Of a stretch of DNA of 64,000 nucleotides, positions 43,646 to 51,773 are shown one piece after another (the first letter of the stretch is position 1; every line of letters begins with the position of its first letter). Both the position numbers and the translations under genes were made by a program. The DNA lies in assembly GCA_945895265.1 (NCBI GenBank), contig CAMDEF010000011.1, positions 24,155 through 88,154 of the forward strand. Reading direction: 5' to 3'. The DNA is from Bordetella parapertussis. GTDB taxonomy: Bacteria > Pseudomonadota > Gammaproteobacteria > Burkholderiales > Burkholderiaceae_B. Below the pieces are notes generated by a model. The model saw nothing but the letters and a program-made list of their open reading frames with translations, searched no databases and was not told where the DNA came from.

Positions 43646-45241
43646 ATGCGCGATGAACTGAACGTTGTCTGCCGAAAGTCGCTGCAGTTTGGTGCAACGC
43701 TTGGCTTAACACTTGCCGTTTGTACACAAGCCTTTGCGTTAAAAGCCGGGCACGGTGGGGTGGATTCAATGCCTGGTGCACCTTTGAAGGTGTCTATTCC
43801 GTTACTCGAGGTTCTTGCCGCTGAGGTTTCTTCCTTGCGGGTCAAGGTGGCCGCGGCTGATGCTTGGGCCAAATCCGGGTTGATTCCGCCGGTGAGTCTT
43901 GACTCGATGACGGTATCAATCGAGGCGGGGTTCGTAAAAGATTCACGCATGCTGGTGCTTCGTTCAAATCAACTCGCAGACAAACCGATCATTGATGTAT
44001 TGCTTGAAGTGTCTTCTTCAAGCGGTTCGACACAAATTCAGTCTAGCTTTCTTGTCCTGACGCGTGCCAACGAAGGTGCTGGGACAGTGCTCGTGAAAGC
44101 CGGTGACACCCTTTCTGGAATCGCGCTCGCGAATCCGGTGGCCGGAGCAGATTTGTATCAGATGCTTTGGGCGCTGTATCAAGCCAATCCGCAAGCATTT
44201 TTTTCGCGGAACATGAATATGCTCAAGGCGGGCGTGACGCTCAAATTGCCTGATGCGCAAACTGTTCGCGCCATCGATCCAAAACTGGCACGCGACATGT
44301 ATCTAGCGCACTTAAAAGCGTTTAAAGCGCTTGGTGGTACTGCGAATGACGCGAATACAATGTCTCGTGCCGCGCCGCCAGTTGTGCCGCCGCCGAGCGG
44401 GGCGCAAACGAGTTCGGTGACCACGGCCAGCGCAACACCAACTCCGACGGCGACTGACCGCGTGTTGTTGACGTCCTCGAGCACGGCAGAGCAACGCGAA
44501 GATGTTCGAGTGTCTGCAGCCAAAGAGATCGCTGAGATTCAATCTCGTGTGGATAGTTTGCAAGAAAACGTCAAACAACTGAAAGACGCGTTGAGTCGAA
44601 CGCCAAGTGGGGCCACCTCTAACTCGGCGAACGCTACTGGGTCGTCCAGAGCCGTGGGTACCCCTGGCGCTACCGGCGCACCTGGCGCAACAGGTACTGC
44701 AGGCAATGCAGGTGTAGCAGGCAGTGCAGGTGTAGCGGGTACTCCAGGTACGGCAGGTACTCCCGGTGCAGCGGGCACTACAGGTGCAGCGGGTACTACA
44801 GGTGCAGCGGGTACTACAGGTACGGCAGGCACTACTGGTACAGCAGGTACAGCAGGTAATGCGGGTACGAATGGGAGTGCGGATGCATCCGGTGCAAGTA
44901 CCGCTGCAGCGGGCGCGACGTCTGCGAGCCCAGCGCCGGTGAAGACTGTGACCGAAGCCCTTAGCCAATTTTGGTTAAGCTTTACCTCAAGCACTCTTGG
45001 GCTGATGACGGCCGTCTTGGCAATCGGTGGTTTACTTGCGGCGTGGCTGTTGCGCCGGGCGGGAGCGCGACGTGAAGTCGACGAGGTTGAGGGCGACGAG
45101 GTGTCTGAACCGCTCAATCCGTTAATGCGAACCGCACTAGATCAAAAACTCCAAGGTATTGATCTCAATCTTGATCAAACAAAGGTAACTGACAAAAAAG
45201 AGCCGTCTATTACGCAGCCTAACGCAAGCCCAAAGGCTTGA
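43646..45241 (+). CDS. fimV: short FimV-like protein with LysM and collagen-like region
   Basis: The 531-residue protein starts at ATG 43646, with GGAG upstream. A signal/anchor segment ends near AFA, and a LysM-type domain follows (about residues 148-210, [23 protein letters not shown]). A coiled coil ([20 protein letters not shown]) comes next, then 25 Gly-X-Y triplets (residues 338-412), one membrane helix (about 450-472) and a short cytoplasmic tail. FimV/HubP proteins organise polar pili and chemoreceptors. The long cytoplasmic TPR part and C-terminal FimV domain are missing, so this is a reduced form. Position between asd and truA is standard. Confidence 0.8.
   Translation: MRDELNVVCRKSLQFGATLGLTLAVCTQAFALKAGHGGVDSMPGAPLKVSIPLLEVLAAEVSSLRVKVAAADAWAKSGLIPPVSLDSMTVSIEAGFVKDSRMLVLRSNQLADKPIIDVLLEVSSSSGSTQIQSSFLVLTRANEGAGTVLVKAGDTLSGIALANPVAGADLYQMLWALYQANPQAFFSRNMNMLKAGVTLKLPDAQTVRAIDPKLARDMYLAHLKAFKALGGTANDANTMSRAAPPVVPPPSGAQTSSVTTASATPTPTATDRVLLTSSSTAEQREDVRVSAAKEIAEIQSRVDSLQENVKQLKDALSRTPSGATSNSANATGSSRAVGTPGATGAPGATGTAGNAGVAGSAGVAGTPGTAGTPGAAGTTGAAGTTGAAGTTGTAGTTGTAGTAGNAGTNGSADASGASTAAAGATSASPAPVKTVTEALSQFWLSFTSSTLGLMTAVLAIGGLLAAWLLRRAGARREVDEVEGDEVSEPLNPLMRTALDQKLQGIDLNLDQTKVTDKKEPSITQPNASPKA
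44657..44881 (+). repeat. collagen-like Gly-X-Y coding repeat in fimV
   Basis: Twenty-five consecutive nine-base codon triplets encode Gly-X-Y, mostly [12 protein letters not shown] and GTA. Similar sub-units such as GCAGCGGGTACTACAGGT recur, a substrate for slippage or unequal recombination. The region lies between the coiled coil and the membrane helix. Confidence 0.85.
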
Positions 45242-45266
45242 GCTTAGTTAATTGTTCTCTGTATCA

Positions 45267-46064
45267 ATGCCACGCATAGCGCTTGGGATCTCGTATGATG
45301 GGCGCTCGTGGCAAGGTTGGCAAAAGCAACCAAACGGGCAGACCGTCCAAGATGCGCTAGAGCGCGCCTTGGCGGCGTTTGCCACCGTTCCTGTGCAGAC
45401 CACCTGCGCAGGGCGAACTGATACCGCAGTCCATGCGCTAGGTCAGGTGGTGCATTTTGATTGTGAAATCCATCGCACCGAAGAGTCTTGGGTGAGAGGG
45501 GTGAATGCGCACCTTCCTGAGTCGATCTCAGTGCAATGGGCGCAATTTGTCAGTGATACTTTTCATGCAAGATTTTCAGCTACAGCGCGCGCATACACTT
45601 ATGTGCTTTTAAATAGCCGGGTGCGTCAGCCTCTTTGGGCGGGCAGGGCGGGCTGGGTATTTCAACCACTTGATGTGTTGTCAATGACTCAAGCGGCGCA
45701 GTCTTTGTTGGGTGAGCACGACTTCAGCAGTTTTCGCTCATCGCAGTGTCAAGCTAAGTCACCCATGCGCACGATTTCTGAGCTTAATGTCCTGCAAAAA
45801 GGTAGCCTCATTTTTGTGTCGTTGCGCGGCAATGCTTTTCTGCATCATATGGTGCGTAATATTGTCGGTGCTTTAGTGCAAATTGGGCAGGGCAGAGAGC
45901 CAGTTCAATACATGGCTGACTTGTTAATACTGAAAGACCGAACCAAAGGTGCGCCAACGTTTTCTCCGGATGGTTTATATCTGACAGAGGTGTCATACCC
46001 AGCTGGCATCTTGGCCCAACCGCGGGGCTTAGGTTTCGGCCTCAACGATCTTGTTCTAGGATGA
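45267..46064 (+). CDS. truA: tRNA pseudouridine(38-40) synthase
   Basis: The 265-residue enzyme begins [15 protein letters not shown]; a TTG at 45252 would add five residues. [18 protein letters not shown] carries catalytic D52, and [20 protein letters not shown] and [22 protein letters not shown] are standard motifs. The final residues [13 protein letters not shown], after the usual end, are encoded by the first unit of a 58-bp tandem repeat. It lies between fimV and trpF. Confidence 0.9.
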   Translation: MPRIALGISYDGRSWQGWQKQPNGQTVQDALERALAAFATVPVQTTCAGRTDTAVHALGQVVHFDCEIHRTEESWVRGVNAHLPESISVQWAQFVSDTFHARFSATARAYTYVLLNSRVRQPLWAGRAGWVFQPLDVLSMTQAAQSLLGEHDFSSFRSSQCQAKSPMRTISELNVLQKGSLIFVSLRGNAFLHHMVRNIVGALVQIGQGREPVQYMADLLILKDRTKGAPTFSPDGLYLTEVSYPAGILAQPRGLGFGLNDLVLG

Positions 46065-46185
46065 GGGCCAGCGCCTTCTCGGTACTTTAGGTTTCAGCCC
46101 CCAAGATCTCGTTCTAAGATAAGGCCCAGCGCGTTCTAGATGCCTTAGGTTTGGGTTTCCAAGATCTCGGTCTAGAATGACTATC
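46028..46185 (+). repeat. 58-bp tandem repeat across truA 3' end, nearly three units
   Basis: TTAGGTTT recurs at 46029, 46087 and 46145, exactly 58 bases apart. It is each time followed by a CAAnGATCT-type core, GTTCTA/GTCTAGA and a purine-rich segment. Unit 1 (46028-46085) contains the last 12 codons and stop of truA. Units 2 and 3 are non-coding. They end about 25 bases before trpF. Confidence 0.8.
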
Positions 46186-46210
46186 TGATTTTTCTCGATT
46201 TCTCTTTGTG

Positions 46211-46882
46211 ATGACAACAGACCTCTTCTCTGTACGCACGCGTATCAAAATCTGCGGCTTGACGCGCGCTCAAGATGTGCGTGCCTGCGCTCAAAGTGGC
46301 GCCGACGCTTTGGGCTTTGTGTTTTATCCGCCAAGCAAGCGCTTTGTGAGTGCAGTGCACGCTGCAGAGCTGTGTAAAGACTTGCCGGCGTTTATCAGTA
46401 CCGTCGCGCTGTTTGTGAATCCCGATCCGCAGGCGGTTAAAGACGTCATTCACACCCTACGCCCAAGCCTGTTGCAGTTTCACGGCGACGAAAACCCCGG
46501 CTTTTGTGCATTATTTGGCGTGCCCTACCTGAAGGCTTTCAGAGTCGGTGGACCCGGCTTGGACACTGCAGCGAATGTGGCAAAAACCTGTCAGGCTTTT
46601 TCGCAGGCTGCTGGCTGGTTATTTGATAGCTACACGCCGGCTTTTGGCGGCAGTGGGCAAGGCTTTGATCACACCTTATTGTCAGCGGTCTCGAATCCCC
46701 AAGGCTTTGCACGACCCATGATTTTGTCTGGTGGTTTGAACGCCCAAAACGCTCGTGTCGCCATACAAGGCTTGAGACCTTGGGCCGTTGATGTCAGCAG
46801 CGGTGTCGAAGAGAGCCCCGGCGTGAAGTCCGCTCAAAAGATCGACGAGTTCGTTCAAGCAATTCATCTAGCGAGTGCCTAG
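46211..46882 (+). CDS. trpF: phosphoribosylanthranilate isomerase
   Basis: The 223-residue TIM-barrel enzyme performs the Amadori step of tryptophan synthesis. RIKICGLTRAQD contains the catalytic Cys, LLQFHGDE and GGLNAQN are conserved, and WAVDVSSGVEESPGVK holds the general-acid Asp and the phosphate site. A GTG three bases before the ATG is an alternative start. It follows truA as in Bordetella, but trpB and trpA do not follow: a tRNA gene does. Confidence 0.92.
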   Translation: MTTDLFSVRTRIKICGLTRAQDVRACAQSGADALGFVFYPPSKRFVSAVHAAELCKDLPAFISTVALFVNPDPQAVKDVIHTLRPSLLQFHGDENPGFCALFGVPYLKAFRVGGPGLDTAANVAKTCQAFSQAAGWLFDSYTPAFGGSGQGFDHTLLSAVSNPQGFARPMILSGGLNAQNARVAIQGLRPWAVDVSSGVEESPGVKSAQKIDEFVQAIHLASA

Positions 46883-46932
46883 CGACGACTTTGACAGCAG
46901 GCATCTAAAACCGATACAATAGTGGTCTTTAC

Positions 46933-47009
46933 AGGCGGTTAGCTCAGCTGGTTAGAGCGCCACGTTGACATCGTGGAGGTCGTTGGTTCGATTCCAATAC
47001 CGCCTACCA
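46933..47009 (+). tRNA. tRNA-Val (GAC)
   Basis: A 77-base cloverleaf: acceptor stem AGGCGGT (46933-46939) pairs with ACCGCCT (46999-47005), discriminator A, and CCA is encoded. The anticodon stem CCACG/CGTGG encloses TTGACAT, so the anticodon is GAC (valine). The T arm has GGTTCGATTCC. It lies between trpF and the small gene upstream of thrS. Confidence 0.95.
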
Positions 47010-47070
47010 AGTATCAAGCTTTACTCTACAACGGCGGGTGAGCAATATTCGCTTAAGCAGCAGTACCCAC

Positions 47071-47093
47071 GCCTCGCATTTGGGGCTTTTTTT
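47071..47093 (+). terminator. probable terminator after tRNA-Val
   Basis: GCCTC (47071-47075) and GGGGC (47082-47086) can pair (one G-T pair), with a six-base loop, followed by seven T (47087-47093). The stem is short, but the T-run directly after it is typical of an intrinsic terminator for the tRNA transcript. Confidence 0.5.
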
Positions 47094-47164
47094 ACGCCTA
47101 GAAAATTGAGTGTTCTCGGTAAGTGACGATCTATTGCCTATTAACAAATAAGGAAGTTGCGCTC

Positions 47165-47368
47165 ATGGCAAAAAAAGAAGAGATTGATCCAGACACATTG
47201 GCTTTGATTCAATGGTGTACCGAGGTAGAGGGATTTTTAGTCGCGGCGGGCGCGACTTTGCTCGAAGCGCAGGGCTACATCGAAGAGCAGGCCGAGTGGT
47301 TTACAGACCAGTTTTACGAGGGGTTAACCCCCCAAGAAGCTGCCAAGGCATCGCTGAACGAGCCGTGA
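47165..47368 (+). CDS. small acidic hypothetical protein
   Basis: A 67-residue protein from ATG 47165 (AAGGAA ten bases upstream). It is acidic and helix-rich (MAKKEEIDPDTLALIQWCTE, then EGFLVAAGATLLEAQGYIEEQAEWFTDQFYEGLTPQEAAKASL). Codon use resembles the neighbours and the frame is clean, so I regard it as real. No family recognised. It precedes thrS on the same strand with a 163-base gap. Confidence 0.6.
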   Translation: MAKKEEIDPDTLALIQWCTEVEGFLVAAGATLLEAQGYIEEQAEWFTDQFYEGLTPQEAAKASLNEP

Positions 47369-47531
47369 GCACTTGTAATGCTAAAATCTTAGCTGTTTTT
47401 AACTAGATTTTGCATGTGATTTGATAGGGACTGCGCGGCAGGCTTGCTCGCCTAAACGTTGGCAAAAACCACTTGTTCAAGCATCCCGCTCTCAAACATG
47501 TCAGTTCTGCTCGAGTGAACGACACCTCATC

Positions 47532-49481
47532 ATGATCGCAATTACATTACCAGACGGCTCTCAACGCCAATTTCCCGGCCCTGTTACGGTGGCCGATGTA
47601 GCGCAATCGATTGGCGCAGGGCTTGCTCGCGCTGCCTTGGGCGGGCGTGTCACGCGGGGTGAGCAATCCCAACTTGTGGATACTAGCCATCTCATCGAAC
47701 AAGATTCGCAACTCGCCTTAATTACCGGTAAAGATCCCGAGGGTCTTGAGCTGATTCGGCACTCGACGGCGCACCTACTAGCCTATGCGGTCAAAGCCTT
47801 GTTTCCTGAGGCGCAGGTCACGATTGGCCCAGTGATTGAAAACGGTTTTTTCTACGACTTTTCGTACAAACGGCCCTTTACCCTTGAAGACCTTGCCGCC
47901 ATTGAAAAGAAAATGGCTGAGCTGGTTAAAAAAGATGAACCCGTGACACGCGAAGAGTGGAAGCGTGATGACGCGGTTGCTTACTTTAAGGGCATTGGTG
48001 AGCATTACAAGGCCGAAATCATCGGCGCGATCCCAGGCAACGAAACGATCAGCCTATACCGCGAGGGCGACTTTATCGACCTCTGCCGCGGCCCGCACGT
48101 GCCCAATACCGGCAAACTTAAAGTGTTCAAGTTAATGAAGCTTGCTGGCGCCTACTGGCGTGGCGATAGCAACAACGAAATGTTGCAGCGTATTTACGGC
48201 ACGGCTTGGGCCAATAAAGACGACCAAGACGCGCACCTACACATGCTCGAAGAAGCCGAGCGTCGCGATCATCGCAAAATTGGTCGCGAACTTGATCTGT
48301 TTCATTTTCAAGAAGAAGGCCCGGGCCTGATTTTTTGGCATCCAAAGGGCTGGGCGATCTGGCAGCAAGTTGAGCAATACATGCGAAACGTGTATCGCGA
48401 CAACGGCTACCAAGAGGTCAAAGCTCCTCAGATCCTTGATCTTTCGCTCTGGAAAAAAACTGGTCACTGGGATAACTATCGTGAAAACATGTTCACGACT
48501 GAATCCGAAAATCGTACCTACGGTTTGAAACCCATGAATTGCCCCGGACACGTGCAAATTTTTAATTCAAGCCTGCACTCGTATCGCGATTTGCCCCTGC
48601 GCTACGGCGAGTTTGGTCAGTGCCACCGTAATGAGCCCTCGGGCTCGTTACACGGCATGATGCGTGTGCGTGGCTTTACGCAAGACGACGGTCATATCTT
48701 TTGTACCGAAGCGCAAATGCAAGACGAGTGCGCAAATTACACAGCGCTCTTGCAAAAGGTGTACGCAGATTTTGGTTTTACCGAGATTTTGTACAAAGTG
48801 GCTACGCGCCCCGAAAAACGCATTGGCAGCGATGAAGTTTGGGATAAAGCCGAAAACGCCTTAATGGAAAGCTTGCGGCGCACGGGTTGTGACTTTGAAG
48901 TGTCGCCTGGCGAAGGTGCGTTTTACGGCCCCAAAGTTGAATACACTTTAAAAGATGCGATTGGTCGCCACTGGCAGTGCGGCACGATTCAGGTTGATTT
49001 TTCGATGCCTCAACGTCTGGGCGCTGAGTTTGTTGACGCTCAAGATCAACGGGTTGCGCCGGTCATGCTGCATCGCGCTATTTTGGGCTCGCTTGAGCGC
49101 TTTATCGGCATGTTGATCGAAAATCATGCGGGCGCTTTGCCGGCTTGGCTAGCGCCGGTGCAGGCGGTTGTTTGCTGTATTTCTGAAGCCACTGCTGAAT
49201 ATGCAACAGAAATCACACAAAGCCTGAAAAAACAAGGCTTTAGAGTAGAATCTGATTGCCGAGGTGAGAAGATCACCTATAAAATTCGTGAACATAGTAT
49301 GCAGAAAGTCCCCTATATCCTGGTGGTCGGTGAAAAAGAGCGTCAGGCAGGGGCTGTGGCTGTGCGTAGTCGGGGTGGTCTGGATCTGGGTGTCATGCCC
49401 TTTGAGCAGTTCACCTCTTTGCTGAACGAAGATGTGGCCTTACGCCGCAATTCCGGTTTGCCTGCACCGCAGGCTGCCTAA
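47532..49481 (+). CDS. thrS: threonine-tRNA ligase
   Basis: The 649-residue class II synthetase has a TGS domain (residues 1-65, [13 protein letters not shown]), an editing domain ([19 protein letters not shown] and [16 protein letters not shown]), a catalytic core ([10 protein letters not shown] with the zinc Cys, [44 protein letters not shown]) and an anticodon-binding domain. ATG 47532 is chosen; the open frame upstream to 47421 is not protein-like. infC follows after 18 bases, the classical thrS-infC arrangement. Confidence 0.95.
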   Translation: MIAITLPDGSQRQFPGPVTVADVAQSIGAGLARAALGGRVTRGEQSQLVDTSHLIEQDSQLALITGKDPEGLELIRHSTAHLLAYAVKALFPEAQVTIGPVIENGFFYDFSYKRPFTLEDLAAIEKKMAELVKKDEPVTREEWKRDDAVAYFKGIGEHYKAEIIGAIPGNETISLYREGDFIDLCRGPHVPNTGKLKVFKLMKLAGAYWRGDSNNEMLQRIYGTAWANKDDQDAHLHMLEEAERRDHRKIGRELDLFHFQEEGPGLIFWHPKGWAIWQQVEQYMRNVYRDNGYQEVKAPQILDLSLWKKTGHWDNYRENMFTTESENRTYGLKPMNCPGHVQIFNSSLHSYRDLPLRYGEFGQCHRNEPSGSLHGMMRVRGFTQDDGHIFCTEAQMQDECANYTALLQKVYADFGFTEILYKVATRPEKRIGSDEVWDKAENALMESLRRTGCDFEVSPGEGAFYGPKVEYTLKDAIGRHWQCGTIQVDFSMPQRLGAEFVDAQDQRVAPVMLHRAILGSLERFIGMLIENHAGALPAWLAPVQAVVCCISEATAEYATEITQSLKKQGFRVESDCRGEKITYKIREHSMQKVPYILVVGEKERQAGAVAVRSRGGLDLGVMPFEQFTSLLNEDVALRRNSGLPAPQAA

Positions 49482-49499
49482 CCCTCAGGAGTCGTCAAC

Positions 49500-50045
49500 A
49501 TCGCAACAGAAAAACCCCATCGCATTAACGGTGACATCCGTGTTCCCGACGTGCGTTTACTAGGAGTCGAAGGCGAGCAGTTAGGTATTGTTAATACACT
49601 AGAAGCTGTTCGTATGGCTGAAGAAGCAGGCGTAGATTTAGTTGAAATCGCCCCAAATGCTGAACCGCCAGTTTGCCGGTTAATGGATTACGGCAAGTTC
49701 AAATACCAAGAACAAAAACGTTTGGCCGAAGCCCGCGCCAAGCAAAAAATTATTCAAGTCAAAGAGGTTAAGTTTAGGCCCGCCACCGACGAAGGTGACT
49801 ATCAGGTCAAACTGCGTAACCTTAAGCGCTTTCTCGAAGAAGGCGATAAGGCCAAAGTGACGTTGCGTTTTCGTGGCCGTGAAATGGCTCACCAAGAACT
49901 TGGTATGCGAGTCCTTGAACGCGTGCGCGACGATCTGACTGACATGGCTTCAGTTGAAGCGATGCCTAAGCTTGAAGGCCGTCAGATGGTGATGGTGTTG
50001 TCGCCCCGCAGGAAAACCCCTGCGGGTAAAGCAGAAGCAGCTTGA
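49500..50045 (+). CDS. infC: translation initiation factor IF-3, ATC start
   Basis: The 181-residue protein should begin at ATC 49500 ([22 protein letters not shown]), eight bases after CAGGAG (49486-49491). Starting at the first standard codon, GTG 49551, would cut off the conserved RINGDIRVP segment. IF-3 genes typically use ATT/ATC-type starts, which IF-3 itself discriminates against, giving autoregulation. The N-domain, the Lys-rich linker ([18 protein letters not shown]) and the C-domain ([32 protein letters not shown]) are complete. The stop overlaps the gshB start. Confidence 0.93.
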   Translation: MATEKPHRINGDIRVPDVRLLGVEGEQLGIVNTLEAVRMAEEAGVDLVEIAPNAEPPVCRLMDYGKFKYQEQKRLAEARAKQKIIQVKEVKFRPATDEGDYQVKLRNLKRFLEEGDKAKVTLRFRGREMAHQELGMRVLERVRDDLTDMASVEAMPKLEGRQMVMVLSPRRKTPAGKAEAA

Positions 50046-51037
50046 TGATGCATGTACTGTTTGTCATTGATCCACTGCCAGACCTAAAAGCCTACAAAGA
50101 CAGCTCAGTGGCCATGATGCGAGCGCTTGTCGCTCGCGGTCATCGCTTAAGTTTCGTCTTGCAGGGGGGCTTGTTTATTCAAGCTGGGCAGGTGTTTGCG
50201 CATGCCACGCCGATTAATCTTGTACCCAACGCAGACTTGCATGGCCATGCTTGGTGGCACGAAGAGTCAATTGCAAAGGATGTCGCGCTGCAAGAATTTT
50301 CGGCCGTGTTGATGCGCAAAGACCCGCCCTTTGACATGGAGTATGTCTACGCCACGCATATGCTTGAGTATGCAGAGGCGCAGGGCGCTCGGGTCTTTAA
50401 CAGCGGTGCTGCGATACGCAATCATCCTGAAAAGCTTGCGATCACTGAGTTTGCAAAATTCACGACGCCAACTTTAGTGACGCGCGACATGAATCGTTTA
50501 AAAGTGTTTCATATCGAACATCACGACGTGATTGTCAAACCCCTTGATGGCATGGGTGGGACAGGGGTGTTTCGTTTAGCGCCCCACGAAACCAACTTGA
50601 ATGCCATTCTTGAGGCGTTGACCCATGATGGCACGCGGACGATCATGGCGCAACGCTATATCCCTGAGATCAAACAGGGAGATAAGCGTATTTTGCTGAT
50701 TGGTGGCGAACCTGTGCCGTTTTGTTTGGCTCGCATACCACTTGCAGGTGAAACGCGCGGCAACTTAGCTGCCGGTGGGCGTGGGGTGGCACAACCCCTG
50801 ACTGAACGCGATTGGGAAATCGCGCGCGAAATCGCGCCTCAGTTGGTGACCCGAGGTTTGCTCTTGGTGGGGTTAGATGTCATCGGTGAGTATGTCACTG
50901 AAATCAACGTCACCAGTCCAACCTGCTTCGTCGAAATCACCGAGCAAACCGGCTTTAACGTTGCTGAGTTTTTTGTGCTTGCACTAGAGCGCGCAGTGGC
51001 CTTGCCGCCACCTTCTAAAATTTCAGTCGTGGTGTAG
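50045..51037 (+). CDS. gshB: glutathione synthetase
   Basis: The 330-residue ATP-grasp ligase joins gamma-glutamylcysteine and glycine. HVLFVIDPLPDLKAYKDSSVAMM, MRKDPPFDMEYVYAT, VKPLDGMGGTGVFRL (ATP-grasp loop), RYIPEIKQGDKRILLIGGEP and EINVTSPTCFVEI are diagnostic. Two ATGs (50045, 50048) are possible; the first overlaps the infC stop (TGATG). It begins a block of genes not usually found between infC and rpmI. Confidence 0.92.
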   Translation: MMHVLFVIDPLPDLKAYKDSSVAMMRALVARGHRLSFVLQGGLFIQAGQVFAHATPINLVPNADLHGHAWWHEESIAKDVALQEFSAVLMRKDPPFDMEYVYATHMLEYAEAQGARVFNSGAAIRNHPEKLAITEFAKFTTPTLVTRDMNRLKVFHIEHHDVIVKPLDGMGGTGVFRLAPHETNLNAILEALTHDGTRTIMAQRYIPEIKQGDKRILLIGGEPVPFCLARIPLAGETRGNLAAGGRGVAQPLTERDWEIAREIAPQLVTRGLLLVGLDVIGEYVTEINVTSPTCFVEITEQTGFNVAEFFVLALERAVALPPPSKISVVV

Positions 51038-51068
51038 CGTTGTACGTACTACGAGTTAGGTATTTCAG

Positions 51069-51464
51069 ATGATTGCTATTGTGGTTGTCGCGCACGTCCC
51101 CTTAGCCTCGGCCCTCGTGGCTTGCGCCAGACATGTTTTGGGTCATGAGCCCGAGGTTGAGGTTGCGGACATTTTGCCCAACGAGTGCGCCTCAGACTGC
51201 GCGCCTAATCTCGCCCAACAACTGATTGCGGCTGATCAGGGTGAAGGCGTCTTGGTGCTGACAGATCTTCCGGGCGCCACCCCATCGAATATTGCAGTGC
51301 AAGCCAGCCACTTAGTGCAAGCGGCGGGGGTGCCGTGCTGTGTGTTGGGTGGCGTGAACGCCTCGATGTTGCTACGCGCCATTAATTATCGACAAGGTAG
51401 CCTTGAAGATGTGGCAACAAGTGCACTTGCGGGTGCCACACATGCGCTGTTGCGTGTAGACTAA
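51069..51464 (+). CDS. PTS EIIA component, mannose/fructose family
   Basis: The 131-residue EIIA-Man-type domain has its phosphorylatable histidine in IVVVAHVPLASAL (H9) and the GVLVLTDLPGATPSNIA segment. It is a stand-alone EIIA next to HPr and enzyme I, with no EIIB/EIIC permease gene: the regulatory, incomplete PTS common in betaproteobacteria. It probably controls a target protein through its phosphorylation state (inference). Confidence 0.88.
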   Translation: MIAIVVVAHVPLASALVACARHVLGHEPEVEVADILPNECASDCAPNLAQQLIAADQGEGVLVLTDLPGATPSNIAVQASHLVQAAGVPCCVLGGVNASMLLRAINYRQGSLEDVATSALAGATHALLRVD

Positions 51465-51503
51465 AGCATCAAGCTAAACAGTTTTATTTAAGCAAAGTGT
51501 CTT

Positions 51504-51773
51504 ATGCCCCAGTTAGAGATCGTCGTATCCAACAAGCTTGGTCTGCATGCGCGTGCAGCAGCCAAACTCACTCAACTCGCGGGTCAGTTTAGCGGCGAGA
51601 TTTTTATTTCCAAAGGGGCACAGCGCGTCAACGCAAAAAGCATCATGGGTGTGATGATGTTGGCAGCCGGTATTGGTAGCACAGTCAAGCTTGAGGCTTC
51701 GGGCGGCGACGCTGAGCAGGCCTTGACTGCGCTGCAGGCACTCTTTGATGACAAATTCGGTGAAGGTCAATAG
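51504..51773 (+). CDS. ptsH: phosphocarrier protein HPr
   Basis: The 89-residue HPr has the active histidine in KLGLHARAAAK (H15) and the regulatory Ser site in NAKSIMGVMMLAA. It passes phosphate from enzyme I to EIIA. The Ser-site context keeps the form recognised by HPr kinase, though no hprK is in the window. The stop overlaps the longest ptsI frame. Confidence 0.92.
   Translation: MPQLEIVVSNKLGLHARAAAKLTQLAGQFSGEIFISKGAQRVNAKSIMGVMMLAAGIGSTVKLEASGGDAEQALTALQALFDDKFGEGQ

Noticed and set aside
44312..45117. Long minus-strand frames rich in Cys/Thr or Pro/Val over fimV
   Set aside because: They are antisense translations of the Gly-X-Y repeat and have no start signals; the plus-strand FimV explains the region.
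47421..47531. N-terminal extension of thrS in the open upstream frame
   Set aside because: ThrRS proteins start with the TGS domain ([10 protein letters not shown]); the extension has no similarity and a poor start.
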